A stretch of 64,000 bases of DNA from an uncultured Treponema sp. (lineage in GTDB: Bacteria > Spirochaetota > Spirochaetia > Treponematales > Treponemataceae): assembly GCA_947167345.1 (NCBI GenBank), contig CAMVHR010000011.1, forward strand, positions 1 through 64,000, in the 5' to 3' direction. A model generated the notes under the pieces. The model was not told the origin of the DNA. It searched no databases and saw only the letters and a program-made list of their open reading frames with translations. Positions 8,580-18,229 of this stretch are shown here, in pieces. The position numbers and the translations under genes are program-made. How positions within the stretch are numbered: position 1 is the first letter of the stretch; every line of letters starts with the position of its first letter.

Positions 8580-10943
8580 ATGCAGATTTCAAGGCTTAAC
8601 AAATACTTTGCCAGTGCAGGACGTTTTCAAATACGACACAGATGGGCTTTTATTCTAGCCATCGTACTTGTCACCGTCGTTGGCTGTGCAGGCTTAAGAA
8701 AGCTTACGCTCTCAGGTAGCGAAGAAAGCTGGTTTGAAGATTGGGAGCAGGTAAAAGTAGACGCAGACCGCTTTGAGGATGTCTTTGGTAGCGAAGACTC
8801 AATTATGGTTCTTGTAGAAGCAGATGATGTTTTTGCTCCCGAAGTACTTAACGCCATAAAAAGGCTTGGCGACCGACTTGTGGCAGAAGTTCCTTATGCA
8901 GATGAAGTGACTTCCATTGCAGATCTCTCTGTTCCAATAGGCACAGAAGATGGATTTGAAATTTCAAATCCATTTGAAGACGGCATTCCATCCGACATGC
9001 AGACTCTCAAGGAAAAGAAGGACTTTATCCTTAGCAGGGAGTCACTTAGAAATTACCTTGTGTCTGATGACGCAAAGGAAACTTGGGTGCTTCTTTCGCT
9101 TGAACCTTACGAAGGCGGCATAGACTTTGCAAAGGACAACATTGCCCCTTATGCCGAAAAAGTCATTTTTAGTGAAGAGTTTAAAAGTGATGATTACACA
9201 TTCAAGCCAACAGGCATGAGCTATTCTGAAATGGAAGAAGACAAAGTAACAGCACAAGAATTTGCCATAAGAGTTCTTTCAGGCTTTGCGGTTATGATTC
9301 TATGCCTTGTACTTTTTGTCCGCTCACTCAGGGGCGTAATTGTTCCTCTGATTGCCACGGCAGGTGGCATTGGAAGTGTTCTAGGGTTCTCCAGTTACCT
9401 TGGCATTACAGGCGACTCAAACATGATAACGCTCCCAATTCTTTTGGGGATGGCACTTTCCGTAGGATATTCAGTACATTACATAAATGCGTTTAGAATG
9501 CATTTTAGGAAAACAGGAAACAGAAAAGACTCCGTAATAAAAGCAGTAGAGGAAACTGGTTGGCCAATCCTCTTTACAGTGATTACAACAGTAGCATCGC
9601 TCATCTCATTCCTTTTTGCAGGAATAGCAGCAATACGGTGGGTAGGAGGAATTTCTGCCTCAATAGTCATGACAGTTTACGCTTATGTAATAATCTTAAT
9701 CCCTATCCTCTTAAGCTTTGGAAAAGATAAAGAACCAAATCCAAGCCAGAAAAAGACTGGAGCTACAAAAGCAGACATGGCATTCTACAGTCTCGGAAAC
9801 AAGGTTTTGGAAAAGAAAACAGCAATCTGCATAATATCCGTAATTATAATGATTGTTTCCGCATTCGGTATTCTAAAGATTCAGGTAAACATGGACTACA
9901 TGCAGATGATGGGTAAAAAAATTCCATACATAGCAAGAACTCTCTCCATGCTTAGCGGAAAACTTGGAAGCCTATATTCGTACAATGTTGTGGTTGAATT
10001 TGATGACGCTGACGAATTTAAAAATCCACAACAAATGAAAGCACTGGATGAACTTGAAAAAGAGGCCGGCAAGCAGTCTTTAACAAAAGTCTCTTCGGGA
10101 AAGCCACGAGTACAGTCCGTTACAAGACTCATAAAGGAGTTAAACAGAACTCTCAACTATGATGATGAATCTTTCTATGCAATTCCTGAAGAACAGGACA
10201 TGCTTACTCAGCTAATGTTCCTGTATGAGATTTCTGACAGCAAGACACTCTTTAACTGGATAGACGGAGACTATAAGATGGCTTACGTTCATGTGGAGCT
10301 TGCAAAATATAATGCAAGTTCAATTGTAAACGACCTTGAAAACATAAAACAGAAAGCAGTTGAGCTGTTTCCGACTGCAAGAGTTTATGTAGTTGGAGAG
10401 GTAGTTAACTATGCAGAAATGAACGGTAAGCTTGTAAAAGGAGAACTTAAATCTTTCACAGGCTCTTTCATCATAATAGCCATACTGCTCATAATCGCAT
10501 TCTCAGGAATAACAACAGGACTTATAGGAATGATTCCTAACATTACTCCTGTACTCATAATAGGAGGCTTGATGGGGTACTGCGACTTCAATCTGGACAT
10601 GATTACAATGACAATCATGCCGATGATTTTGGGAATTGCAGTTGACGATACCATCCACTTTACAAACCACATAAAGTTCAAGCTGGAAGAAGGCTTGTCT
10701 TATAAAGAAGCTGTAACAGTTTCGTTCAGGGAGATAGGAAAGACAATGGGAATGACAACATTCATTCTCTGCATGATGTTCTTTATGTATACATTCAGCC
10801 CAATGGCTTGTCTGTATAGGGTAGGACTTTTGGCAATAGTGGGACTTGGTTCAGCCCTTGTTGCAGACTATACCATTACGCCTATCCTTATGTACATGTT
10901 AAAGCCATTTAACGCAAAAAAAATAACGGAGGAAAACAAATGA
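8580..10943 (+). CDS. RND/MMPL-family exporter
   Basis: 787 aa; the start at 8580 has AAGGAG 7-8 nt upstream. Two repeated halves, each with one membrane helix, a large periplasmic loop, and a block of five helices. The first block includes GMALSVGYSVHYINAF and the second ILGIAVDDTIHFTNHIKF, the conserved acidic intramembrane motif of MMPL/SSD-type RND proteins. The length fits the family. It overlaps the LolA-like gene by 4 nt. MMPL proteins next to an outer-membrane lipoprotein-sorting protein and a barrel are thought to move lipids or hydrophobic compounds across the envelope; the substrate here is unknown. Confidence 0.9.
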   Translation: MQISRLNKYFASAGRFQIRHRWAFILAIVLVTVVGCAGLRKLTLSGSEESWFEDWEQVKVDADRFEDVFGSEDSIMVLVEADDVFAPEVLNAIKRLGDRLVAEVPYADEVTSIADLSVPIGTEDGFEISNPFEDGIPSDMQTLKEKKDFILSRESLRNYLVSDDAKETWVLLSLEPYEGGIDFAKDNIAPYAEKVIFSEEFKSDDYTFKPTGMSYSEMEEDKVTAQEFAIRVLSGFAVMILCLVLFVRSLRGVIVPLIATAGGIGSVLGFSSYLGITGDSNMITLPILLGMALSVGYSVHYINAFRMHFRKTGNRKDSVIKAVEETGWPILFTVITTVASLISFLFAGIAAIRWVGGISASIVMTVYAYVIILIPILLSFGKDKEPNPSQKKTGATKADMAFYSLGNKVLEKKTAICIISVIIMIVSAFGILKIQVNMDYMQMMGKKIPYIARTLSMLSGKLGSLYSYNVVVEFDDADEFKNPQQMKALDELEKEAGKQSLTKVSSGKPRVQSVTRLIKELNRTLNYDDESFYAIPEEQDMLTQLMFLYEISDSKTLFNWIDGDYKMAYVHVELAKYNASSIVNDLENIKQKAVELFPTARVYVVGEVVNYAEMNGKLVKGELKSFTGSFIIIAILLIIAFSGITTGLIGMIPNITPVLIIGGLMGYCDFNLDMITMTIMPMILGIAVDDTIHFTNHIKFKLEEGLSYKEAVTVSFREIGKTMGMTTFILCMMFFMYTFSPMACLYRVGLLAIVGLGSALVADYTITPILMYMLKPFNAKKITEENK

Positions 10944-11758
10944 AGAAGACAGAATCAACATTAAGATTTTCAAGACTGGCAATGCTTGCCTTTACAATTG
11001 TAATGGGAACAAGACTTGCCTTTGCACAGCAGCTTACAGGTTACGACATAGCAAAAAGAGCTGATGAAGTAGACAAGGGAGAAACAAGCTCATACACAGC
11101 AACAATGACACTTGTTGACAAAAAAGGCTCCAAAAGAGTGCGAGAGATAATGATGAAGAGTAAAGACTACGGAGACACGGAAAAGTCTGTAGTAGTATTC
11201 ACAACCCCAAAGGATGTTGCAGGAGTCGCATACCTTATGTTTGAATATGACGATGCACCAGACGGAACTTCAAAAGACTCAGACAACTGGCTGTACATGC
11301 CTGCAATGAAAAAGACCCGAAGAATAAGCGGCTCCTCAAAAGGCGATGACTTTATGGGAACAGATTTTACTTATGAAGACATGGGAGACAGGGGACTTTC
11401 AAAAGACACCTTTAATCTTCTGGGAGAGGAGACTGTAGCAGGAAATGAATGCTGGAAAGTCGAATGTCTTGCAAAAGATAAGACTGAAAAAAATCCACGC
11501 AGGATAGTCTGGTACAGAAAGGACAGCTACATGGTGCAGAAAGCAGAGTTCTACGACAGGCAGAATAATTTGCAGAGAGTATTGGAATGTTCTGATATAA
11601 AGAAAATAGACGGCATCTGGACAACAGGCAAAATGTACATAAAAAATGTCCTCACCAATCACAGCACGTTATTGGAAATGAAGGACGTAAAATACAATCA
11701 GCCGCTTAATGACAACATATTTACAGTAGCATCACTTGAACGAGGAACCGTAAGATGA
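10940..11758 (+). CDS. LolA-like outer membrane lipoprotein-sorting protein
   Basis: 272 aa with a signal peptide ending RLAFAQQ. The body matches the LolA-like family found beside RND transporters (GYDIAKRADEV, TMTLVDKKGSKRVREIMMKS, NWLYMPAMKKTRRISGSSKGDDFMGTDFTYEDM, WYRKDSYMVQKAEFYD). It begins in an ATGA overlap with the MMPL gene and ends in one with the barrel gene. Probably a periplasmic carrier of lipid or lipoprotein between the pump and the outer membrane (family knowledge plus context). Confidence 0.88.
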   Translation: MKKTESTLRFSRLAMLAFTIVMGTRLAFAQQLTGYDIAKRADEVDKGETSSYTATMTLVDKKGSKRVREIMMKSKDYGDTEKSVVVFTTPKDVAGVAYLMFEYDDAPDGTSKDSDNWLYMPAMKKTRRISGSSKGDDFMGTDFTYEDMGDRGLSKDTFNLLGEETVAGNECWKVECLAKDKTEKNPRRIVWYRKDSYMVQKAEFYDRQNNLQRVLECSDIKKIDGIWTTGKMYIKNVLTNHSTLLEMKDVKYNQPLNDNIFTVASLERGTVR

Positions 11759-13095
11759 AAAAAGCAAGGGGTGTTATAGCAGTACTTGCTGCATGTGTCA
11801 ATGCATTATTCATTTCAGTACCAGCGGTTGCACAAATAGAGTTCAAGGGAAAGCTTACAAGCCAGACAGGATTAGGAATTCCCAATGGACACGACTCACC
11901 TAACAAATGGGAGTTTTTGCTTGGAACTGTCGGAGCGGAAGGTGAACTAAATGCATACATGGAAAACAGCACGGTATATGCAGATGCATCCCTTTTTTAC
12001 GATTACATCGTAAAAGAAGACAACCTTACATTCCGCATAAAGGAAGCATGGTATGACTACAACGGAGGCTGGTGGACTTTACGTGCAGGTCGCCAGCTGA
12101 CTGCATGGGGAGCTGCAGACGGACTGCAAGTGACAGACGTTCTGTGTCCGCAGGACCAAACCTCGCTATGGTCATCTGACTACAGCGAGAGCCGTCTTGG
12201 AATAGACGCACTTCGTCTGTCTCTTGCAGGCAATACTGTTACGGCAGATGCATACTGGATTCCGTTTTTTACTCCAAACGAACTGCCCCTCAAAGAGGGC
12301 AATCCCCTCAAAGAAATAATGATACCATCATCTGTATCAATGAACGGCATGACATTAAAGATTAACAAAGTAACAAAAGACAGCTTTGAGAAGCCTGACA
12401 TTGCATTAAAGAACGGAGAGTTTGCAGCAAGAATAAAAACATTCCTTCCTTTTGCCGACATATCGCTTTATGGATTTTACGGATGGGACGACATGCCAGT
12501 ATTAAAATACACCATAGGAAACAGCATAAACATTTCAGGCACATACGAAAGAATGACAATGCTAGGATTTGACGCATCCATTCCGATAGGTACAATAGTT
12601 TTAAGACTGGAAGGGGCTTTTTTTCCAAACAGGGCTATTAACATCTCAGCACAGGAACAGGCAAAAGCTCAGTTTATTGCCATGCAAAAAGAAATAAAGG
12701 ATTTTGACTACTTTGTAAAAAGGAATCAGCTCATGGGACTTGCAGGAGTAGACTTTATGCCTTCCGGCTGGACAATTACGGCACAATACTGCATTGATGC
12801 AATCTCTGGCGATATAAAAATGATAGACAGAGAAAGATTCATTCACATTGCCACATGCAGCGTATCAAAAAGCTTTTTAAGGGACACTCTGGAACTTTCA
12901 CTAACAGGAATTGTAGAAATGAATCACTGGAGCAGCATGATAAATCCATCTGCAACATACAGCGTAAGCGACCAGCTAAAAGTCAGCCTCGGAGCAAACT
13001 TCTTTGTAAGAGGACCTGACAAAGACAACAAGGGCACTTACGCAGAATACGAAAACCTTGACTGCGTAAGTGTAAAAGCCGTGTTTAGCTTCTAA
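11755..13095 (+). CDS. DUF1302-like outer-membrane barrel protein
   Basis: 446 aa with signal peptide (VPAVAQ). The mature part consists of amphipathic strands (WYDYNGGWWTLRAGRQLTAWGAADGLQVTDVLCPQD, FIHIATCSVSKSFLRDTLELSL) ending in an aromatic CVSVKAVFSF, as expected for a barrel. The RAGRQLTAWG...D segment is typical of DUF1302 porin-like proteins. Third gene of the pump operon, so it probably supplies the outer-membrane component. Its stop touches the 3' end of the converging ligase gene with no gap and no visible terminator. Confidence 0.8.
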   Translation: MKKARGVIAVLAACVNALFISVPAVAQIEFKGKLTSQTGLGIPNGHDSPNKWEFLLGTVGAEGELNAYMENSTVYADASLFYDYIVKEDNLTFRIKEAWYDYNGGWWTLRAGRQLTAWGAADGLQVTDVLCPQDQTSLWSSDYSESRLGIDALRLSLAGNTVTADAYWIPFFTPNELPLKEGNPLKEIMIPSSVSMNGMTLKINKVTKDSFEKPDIALKNGEFAARIKTFLPFADISLYGFYGWDDMPVLKYTIGNSINISGTYERMTMLGFDASIPIGTIVLRLEGAFFPNRAINISAQEQAKAQFIAMQKEIKDFDYFVKRNQLMGLAGVDFMPSGWTITAQYCIDAISGDIKMIDRERFIHIATCSVSKSFLRDTLELSLTGIVEMNHWSSMINPSATYSVSDQLKVSLGANFFVRGPDKDNKGTYAEYENLDCVSVKAVFSF

Positions 13096-14730
13096 TTAGG
13101 ATCTGTTTTCCTGTGCGACAAGCTGATCTGCACCGTACATCTTGCGAAGCTTAGGCTTTTCAATCTTGCCTGTAGCATTTCTAGGAATTGTATTGAATAT
13201 AATTTCCTTAGGACGCTTGTAACGAGGAAGCAATGTACAGAATGTTTCCAGTTCTTCTTTTGTACAAGTCATGCCCTCTTTTATTTCGACAATGGCAGCG
13301 GTCTTTTCACCAAGACGATGATCAGGAAGCCCGATTACAGCGACATCCTTAATCTTGTCATGCTTACGCATGAAGTCTTCAATCTGAACAGGATAAATAT
13401 TTTCACCACCAGAAACAATAACATCTTTCTTGCGGTCAACAAGGAAGTAAAATCCGTCTTCATCCTGCATAGCCATGTCACCAGTGTATAACCAGCCGTC
13501 TTTAAGAGTCTCGGCAGTTGCCTGTGGATTCTTATAATAGCAAGTCATTACACCAGGGCCTTTAACACACAACTCCCCTACTTCACCCTGCTTTACAGGA
13601 TTGCCCTGTTCGTCAACAATCTTACATTCCCAGCGATAGCCAGGCACACCAATCGCACCAACCTTATTGATGTTTTCAACTCCAAGATGAACACATCCTG
13701 GTCCTGTAGATTCAGAAAGACCATAGTTTGTATCATACTGATGATTAGGAAAATACTCCCTCCATCGCTTGATTAAAGAAGGAGGAACAGGCTGTGCACC
13801 AATGTGCATAAGCCTCCATTGTGACAGTTCATAATCTGCAAGTTTTATTTCACCACGATCAAGGGCATCCAGAATGTCCTGTGCCCATGGAACTAAAAGC
13901 CAGGCTATTGTGCAATGTTCCGAAGACATAGCAGAAAGTATTGTCTTTGGCTTTGTTCCCTTCAACAGCACAGCTTTGCTGCCAGCTACAAGAGACCCCA
14001 TCCAGTGGAACTTCGCACCAGTGTGATACAAAGGAGGTATGCACAGAAAGTTATCGCTACGACCAGTAGAATGATGCTTCTGCTCCATTTCGGCGGCCTG
14101 AAGCAAAGAAAGATGCTTGTGCAAAATTGCCTTAGGAAATCCCGTTGTACCCGATGAAAAATAAATTGCACCAAAATCATCATCTGTAATTTCAATTGAA
14201 GGATTCACACTTGAACAGTTAGACACCAGCTGGTAATAGTTTTCAGCAAAGTCCGGACAGTTGTCACCTACATAAATCAAAAGCCGTCCCATTCCAAGAC
14301 GCTCTGCATTAGCTTCAATACGTGAAATGAATTCAGCCCCAAACACAAGGACATTTATCTCTGCAAGGTCAGCACAATACAAAATTTCATCTGCATCATA
14401 GCGGAAGTTAAAAGGAACTGCGATTGCTCCAGTCTTAAGCACGCCAAAATAAATAGGCAGCCATTCAATGCAGTTGTACATGAGAATGCCAACTTTTTCA
14501 CCTTTCTTTACACCGCTAGACAAAAGCATGTTTGCAAAGCGGTTTGCCTTTTCGTTAAACACACTCCATGTAATTTCACGGCGAAACGGTTCAAAGCGTG
14601 TAGGCTCAATAAGCTCAGCCTCTTTCCATGTACTCCGTCTTTTATCAGCCTCATCAGGATTCAATTCAACAAGCGCAACCTCGTCAGCATACAGTTCTGC
14701 ATTGCGTTCAAGATATTTCATTACAGGCAT
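13096..14730 (-). CDS. AMP-forming acyl-CoA synthetase
   Basis: 544 aa. ANL-superfamily signatures: P-loop FSSGTTGFPK (about 191-200), YGLSESTG, the YTGD...DGFYFLVDRKKDVIVSGGENIYP hinge, and the C-terminal catalytic lysine in NATGKIEKPKLR. It activates a carboxylic acid to an acyl-CoA via an acyl-adenylate; chain length cannot be read from sequence. GGAG is 8 nt before the ATG, inside the end of the symporter gene whose stop is only 2 nt upstream. The pair therefore looks like uptake plus activation of a carboxylate. Confidence 0.9.
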   Translation of the reverse strand: MPVMKYLERNAELYADEVALVELNPDEADKRRSTWKEAELIEPTRFEPFRREITWSVFNEKANRFANMLLSSGVKKGEKVGILMYNCIEWLPIYFGVLKTGAIAVPFNFRYDADEILYCADLAEINVLVFGAEFISRIEANAERLGMGRLLIYVGDNCPDFAENYYQLVSNCSSVNPSIEITDDDFGAIYFSSGTTGFPKAILHKHLSLLQAAEMEQKHHSTGRSDNFLCIPPLYHTGAKFHWMGSLVAGSKAVLLKGTKPKTILSAMSSEHCTIAWLLVPWAQDILDALDRGEIKLADYELSQWRLMHIGAQPVPPSLIKRWREYFPNHQYDTNYGLSESTGPGCVHLGVENINKVGAIGVPGYRWECKIVDEQGNPVKQGEVGELCVKGPGVMTCYYKNPQATAETLKDGWLYTGDMAMQDEDGFYFLVDRKKDVIVSGGENIYPVQIEDFMRKHDKIKDVAVIGLPDHRLGEKTAAIVEIKEGMTCTKEELETFCTLLPRYKRPKEIIFNTIPRNATGKIEKPKLRKMYGADQLVAQENRS

Positions 14731-14732
14731 GA

Positions 14733-16286
14733 TTAATTCTCCTTTTCTTCTTCTTTTAAATAAAAACGTTTTGTTACTGTGACAGACTCATCATAACATT
14801 TAAATATGGAATCAATTTTTGCACCATCCATCTTTGGCGTAATCAAGCTTACCAGGGGAACAATAATCAGTCCACCTATCATTGCCCATGCACCACAGTT
14901 TATAGGCGACTTTATGAACTTAAAGAATATGTTTGAAGCTGTAAGTCCTACACCAAATGCAAAACTTGCCCATACGGCAGCTTTTGAAACTTTCTTCCAG
15001 AAAAGACCGTAGAGGAATGGCGCAAGGAATGCACCTGCAAGCGCTCCCCATGAAATTCCCATGAGCTGGGCAATAAACGTAGGAGGATTAAATGCAAGCA
15101 AGACCGAAACGAGTATGAAAAAAACTACAAGAAGCCGCATGACTACTAAAGTATTTTTTTCCGACATCTTCTTGAATATGGAATCTTTAAGAAAATCAAG
15201 AGTCAATGTAGAACTTGACGTAAGTACAAGCGAAGAAAGCGTAGACATTGAAGCAGAAAGCACAAGAACAACTACAATGCCAAGCAGAATATCCGGCAGT
15301 GTTGAAAGCATTGACGGAATAATGCCGTCATATAAAACTTTTCCTGCTGCACCATGAATGGAAGGATTATCAAACAGCCTTCCGAATCCACCAAGAAAGT
15401 AAGAGCCTCCAGCAACGACTATTGCAAAGAATGTAGAAACAACAGTTCCCGTTTTTACAGCCTTCTCACTTTTTATTGCATAGAATTTCTGCACCATTTG
15501 TGGAAGTCCCCATGTTCCCAAAGATGTAAGCACTATGACACCAAGAAGATTCAGCGGATCAGGACCAAAGAAAGAAGAGAATGTACCGTTCATGCCTTGC
15601 AGTGCTGGAACAGTATTAGCAGCATCGCAAGGAATTTCTGATAATTTTTTAAGTGCAGAAAGGAATCCTCCCTGACCATTCAATACGGCACCTATAACAC
15701 AGCAGATGCCGATAAGCATTATTATGCCTTGGATAAAGTCATTTATGACTGTAGCCATGTATCCGCCAAGAATTACATAAAATGCAGTAAGAACCGCCAT
15801 GGCAAGAACACACCATTTGTAGTCAATGTTAAATGCCATGCCAAATAGCTTTGAAAGTCCTGTATATACAGAAGCCGTATACGGAATGAGGAATACAAAA
15901 ACTATTGCAGAAGCAACAAGTTTCAGAGCCTTGCTGTCATATCTCTTGCCAAAATAATCAGGCATGGTCTTTGCATCAAGATGATGAGTCATGACACGTG
16001 TGCGTCTTCCCATAAACACCCATGCAAGCAGGCTTCCTATAACGGCATTTCCAATTCCAATCCATGTAGAAGAAAGACCGTATTTCCAGCCGAATTGTCC
16101 GGCATAGCCTACGAATACAACAGCTGAAAAATAAGACGTACCGTAAGCAAACGCAGAAAGCCACGGACCTACTGAACGGCCACCAAGTACAAAACCGTCA
16201 ACATCAGAGCTTTTTCTTCTGGAATAAAGCCCAACAGCTACCATGCCAGCAAAAAAAGCAATAAGAAGGATAATACGAACTAACAT
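14733..16286 (-). CDS. Sodium:solute symporter (SSS family)
   Basis: 517 aa, about 13 membrane helices. SSS signatures include the GFVLGGRSVGPWLSAFAYGTSYFSAVVF start and ASMSTLSSLVLTSSSTLTLDF near helix 8. The reading frame could extend to 16445, but a strong promoter (TTGCGG-17 nt-TATACT) ends 9 nt before the ATG at 16286, so the message is probably leaderless and this is the true start. There is no Shine-Dalgarno sequence. Substrate unknown; coupling to the acyl-CoA ligase suggests a monocarboxylate. Confidence 0.88.
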   Translation of the reverse strand: MLVRIILLIAFFAGMVAVGLYSRRKSSDVDGFVLGGRSVGPWLSAFAYGTSYFSAVVFVGYAGQFGWKYGLSSTWIGIGNAVIGSLLAWVFMGRRTRVMTHHLDAKTMPDYFGKRYDSKALKLVASAIVFVFLIPYTASVYTGLSKLFGMAFNIDYKWCVLAMAVLTAFYVILGGYMATVINDFIQGIIMLIGICCVIGAVLNGQGGFLSALKKLSEIPCDAANTVPALQGMNGTFSSFFGPDPLNLLGVIVLTSLGTWGLPQMVQKFYAIKSEKAVKTGTVVSTFFAIVVAGGSYFLGGFGRLFDNPSIHGAAGKVLYDGIIPSMLSTLPDILLGIVVVLVLSASMSTLSSLVLTSSSTLTLDFLKDSIFKKMSEKNTLVVMRLLVVFFILVSVLLAFNPPTFIAQLMGISWGALAGAFLAPFLYGLFWKKVSKAAVWASFAFGVGLTASNIFFKFIKSPINCGAWAMIGGLIIVPLVSLITPKMDGAKIDSIFKCYDESVTVTKRFYLKEEEKEN

Positions 16287-16295
16287 AATTAATAC

Positions 16296-16324
16296 AGTAT
16301 AAAGGATAAATCCGTAATCCGCAA
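16296..16324 (-). promoter_or_regulatory. Promoter of symporter-ligase operon, leaderless type
   Basis: On the minus strand TTGCGG (16319-16324), 17-nt spacer, TATACT (16296-16301); the ATG at 16286 follows after 9 nt, leaving room for a leader of 0-3 nt only. Confidence 0.6.
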
Positions 16325-16401
16325 GGAAAAATAAATATATCTGAAAATAAATATAAAATAGATATCCATCTATAACAAGGACTAGTATTTTTCGTGATTC
16401 A

Positions 16402-16554
16402 TCAGTCAAACAAAGCTTCCCAAAAGCTTTTCTTGCAGGCTTCAAAACACATCTTTATCTGCCGCTCATTAATCTTTTCTTCGGCTAAAATCGGAATCTC
16501 TTTTTCAGAGAACTGCACGAGTGTCAATTTTAGGAGTCTGATAGCCGCTATCAT
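16402..16554 (-). CDS. 50-aa ORF coupled to the adenylate cyclase
   Basis: The ATG overlaps the cyclase stop (ATGA), and the frame runs 50 codons to a TGA (MIAAIRLLKLTLVQFS... FEACKKSFWEALFD). The peptide is helical, amphipathic and charge-balanced, with no membrane segment. Translational coupling and normal codon use argue for a real small gene; no family was recognised. It might also be the remnant C-terminus of a longer protein. Confidence 0.4.
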   Translation of the reverse strand: MIAAIRLLKLTLVQFSEKEIPILAEEKINERQIKMCFEACKKSFWEALFD

Positions 16555-18143
16555 TGCAAAAAATATGTATTCATCAAGCCCTTCCCTTTCACCTCAATGC
16601 CAACAGCATCCGTAAATACATACTTGTCTTTTGTCTGGTTATAAGTGTTCTCGCTTACATGAATTCTCATCGGCTCGCCTGTACTTTCCATACGGCTTGC
16701 GACATTTACAGTATCTCCCCAAAGGTCATAGATAAATTTCATTTTTCCTATTACCCCTGCAACAAGATTTCCAGTATTGATTCCGAGCCTTATCTGAATT
16801 TTTATCTGTGATAATTTATTGAATTCTTCAACATCTTTCAACAAGCCCAGAGCAAAGGAAATCATTTTTACAGCACTGTCATTTTCCTTATCACTTACAA
16901 GGCCTGTTGCAGCCATATATGCATCTCCGATAGTCTTTATCTTTTCTATGCCTTCCTTTTTTGCCCTTTCATCAAAAAGTGAAACCATCTTGTTGAGCAT
17001 TTTTACAACATCATCCGCACTCATGTTTCCGCTCATCTTTGTAAAGCCCACAATATCTGTGAAAAGGACAGTTGCATTTGGAAAATCCTGTGCTATGGTC
17101 CGTTCGGGATGCTCCGTAAGTTCTTTTGCAACTTCTTTAGGAAGAATATTCAAAAGAAGCTTCTCAGATTTATCCTTTTCAATCTTAAGCTCACGAGTAC
17201 GTTCCTCGACTTTCCGTTCAAGTTCAGCGTTATACTTTTTCATAAGCTGAATGCGTTCTTCCTGCATACTGTTTATTGCAATGATGTTTTGGACAGTATT
17301 TTCAGTCATCTCGGAAAATGAAATGTAAAGATTTTCTACTTCATCACCTGTACGAACATTAAGCTTCCGTATTTTTGAAACGCAATTCTTCATTCCTTCG
17401 ACGTCACCATTCTGCTCTATGAATAACAATGCCAACTGCGAAATTCCTTTTATAGGATTCACTAGGAATTTTGTTGATATAAAAAGTCCATAGCCGATTA
17501 TGATAATTATTGCCACTACAGAAAGTAGCAACGTTCTGAAGAGAAAATTAAGCCTGTACTCTCTAAGTCGGCTCATTGAAATGTCAACCCCAACATAGCA
17601 CTGGCACTTTCCTTTGGAATCAAATACAGGGTGGTAGTATGTTAAAAGCCAGCCATATTGGTCATTGGACTCAAGAGGCTCAATTTCCTTGCCAGCAAGC
17701 AAATCTGGAACAAGTGGAATAAATGTAGGATCAAATTCAATAAGATCGTCTATCTCCCAGTCTCCGTTTCCTTCATCTGTGTCAAAAATGGGGTGGCATC
17801 CATCCTCTCGAATCTGGTAAACATAAAGATACTGTATGTCGGGAATATTTTTTTGTAGATTTGAAAGCCGTTTAGCAGTGTCCGCATACCCTTGGGCTTT
17901 TTTTCCCTCAACTTTATAAAGTTCAATGGAGTCGGCATCAATTAAATCAGCCGCAATTCTTGCAACTCCCCGAGCAGTGTCAAGATGCCCCTTTCGCGTA
18001 TGCATACTAAAAAGACCAAGTGCTGCAGAGGAAATTGAGCTTACAAGCAACACAACCGCAAGCACCATAAAAAAAGAAAAGCGAAGCCTGAGAGAATGAA
18101 TTCCCTTCGTCTTTACCGTTCTTTGCATATTTTCTTTATTCAT
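16551..18143 (-). CDS. Membrane class III adenylate cyclase
   Basis: 530 aa: membrane helix (about 22-45), an extracytoplasmic Cache-like sensor (about 50-190; IPDIQYLYVYQIREDGCHPIFDTDEG, GWLLTYYHPVFDSKGKCQCYVGVDIS), a second helix (VVAIIIIIGYGLFI), a HAMP-like linker, a coiled coil (EERIQLMKKYNAELERKVEERTRELK) and the cyclase domain. Metal-binding aspartates are in LFTDIVGF and TIGDAY. The lysine of EKIKTIGD and the aspartate of LWGDTVNVASRM are the adenine-selecting residues, so the product is probably cAMP. The start at 18143 fits a leaderless promoter ending 8 nt upstream. Confidence 0.9.
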   Translation of the reverse strand: MNKENMQRTVKTKGIHSLRLRFSFFMVLAVVLLVSSISSAALGLFSMHTRKGHLDTARGVARIAADLIDADSIELYKVEGKKAQGYADTAKRLSNLQKNIPDIQYLYVYQIREDGCHPIFDTDEGNGDWEIDDLIEFDPTFIPLVPDLLAGKEIEPLESNDQYGWLLTYYHPVFDSKGKCQCYVGVDISMSRLREYRLNFLFRTLLLSVVAIIIIIGYGLFISTKFLVNPIKGISQLALLFIEQNGDVEGMKNCVSKIRKLNVRTGDEVENLYISFSEMTENTVQNIIAINSMQEERIQLMKKYNAELERKVEERTRELKIEKDKSEKLLLNILPKEVAKELTEHPERTIAQDFPNATVLFTDIVGFTKMSGNMSADDVVKMLNKMVSLFDERAKKEGIEKIKTIGDAYMAATGLVSDKENDSAVKMISFALGLLKDVEEFNKLSQIKIQIRLGINTGNLVAGVIGKMKFIYDLWGDTVNVASRMESTGEPMRIHVSENTYNQTKDKYVFTDAVGIEVKGKGLMNTYFLQ

Positions 18144-18151
18144 ATAATATA

Positions 18152-18181
18152 AGTATATATACCAGAAAATACAATTGTCAA
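18152..18181 (-). promoter_or_regulatory. Promoter of the adenylate cyclase gene, leaderless type
   Basis: TTGACA (18176-18181), 18-nt spacer, TATACT (18152-18157) on the minus strand; 8 nt to the ATG at 18143 and no ribosome-binding site. Confidence 0.6.
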
Positions 18182-18229
18182 TTAATTCTTCAGAAGGTTA
18201 CTTGTTACAGACAAAAAACTTAAATTGCT

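Noticed and set aside
16287..16445. N-terminal extension of the symporter
   Set aside because: The extension overlaps the symporter promoter and the 50-aa ORF region and does not resemble SSS proteins.
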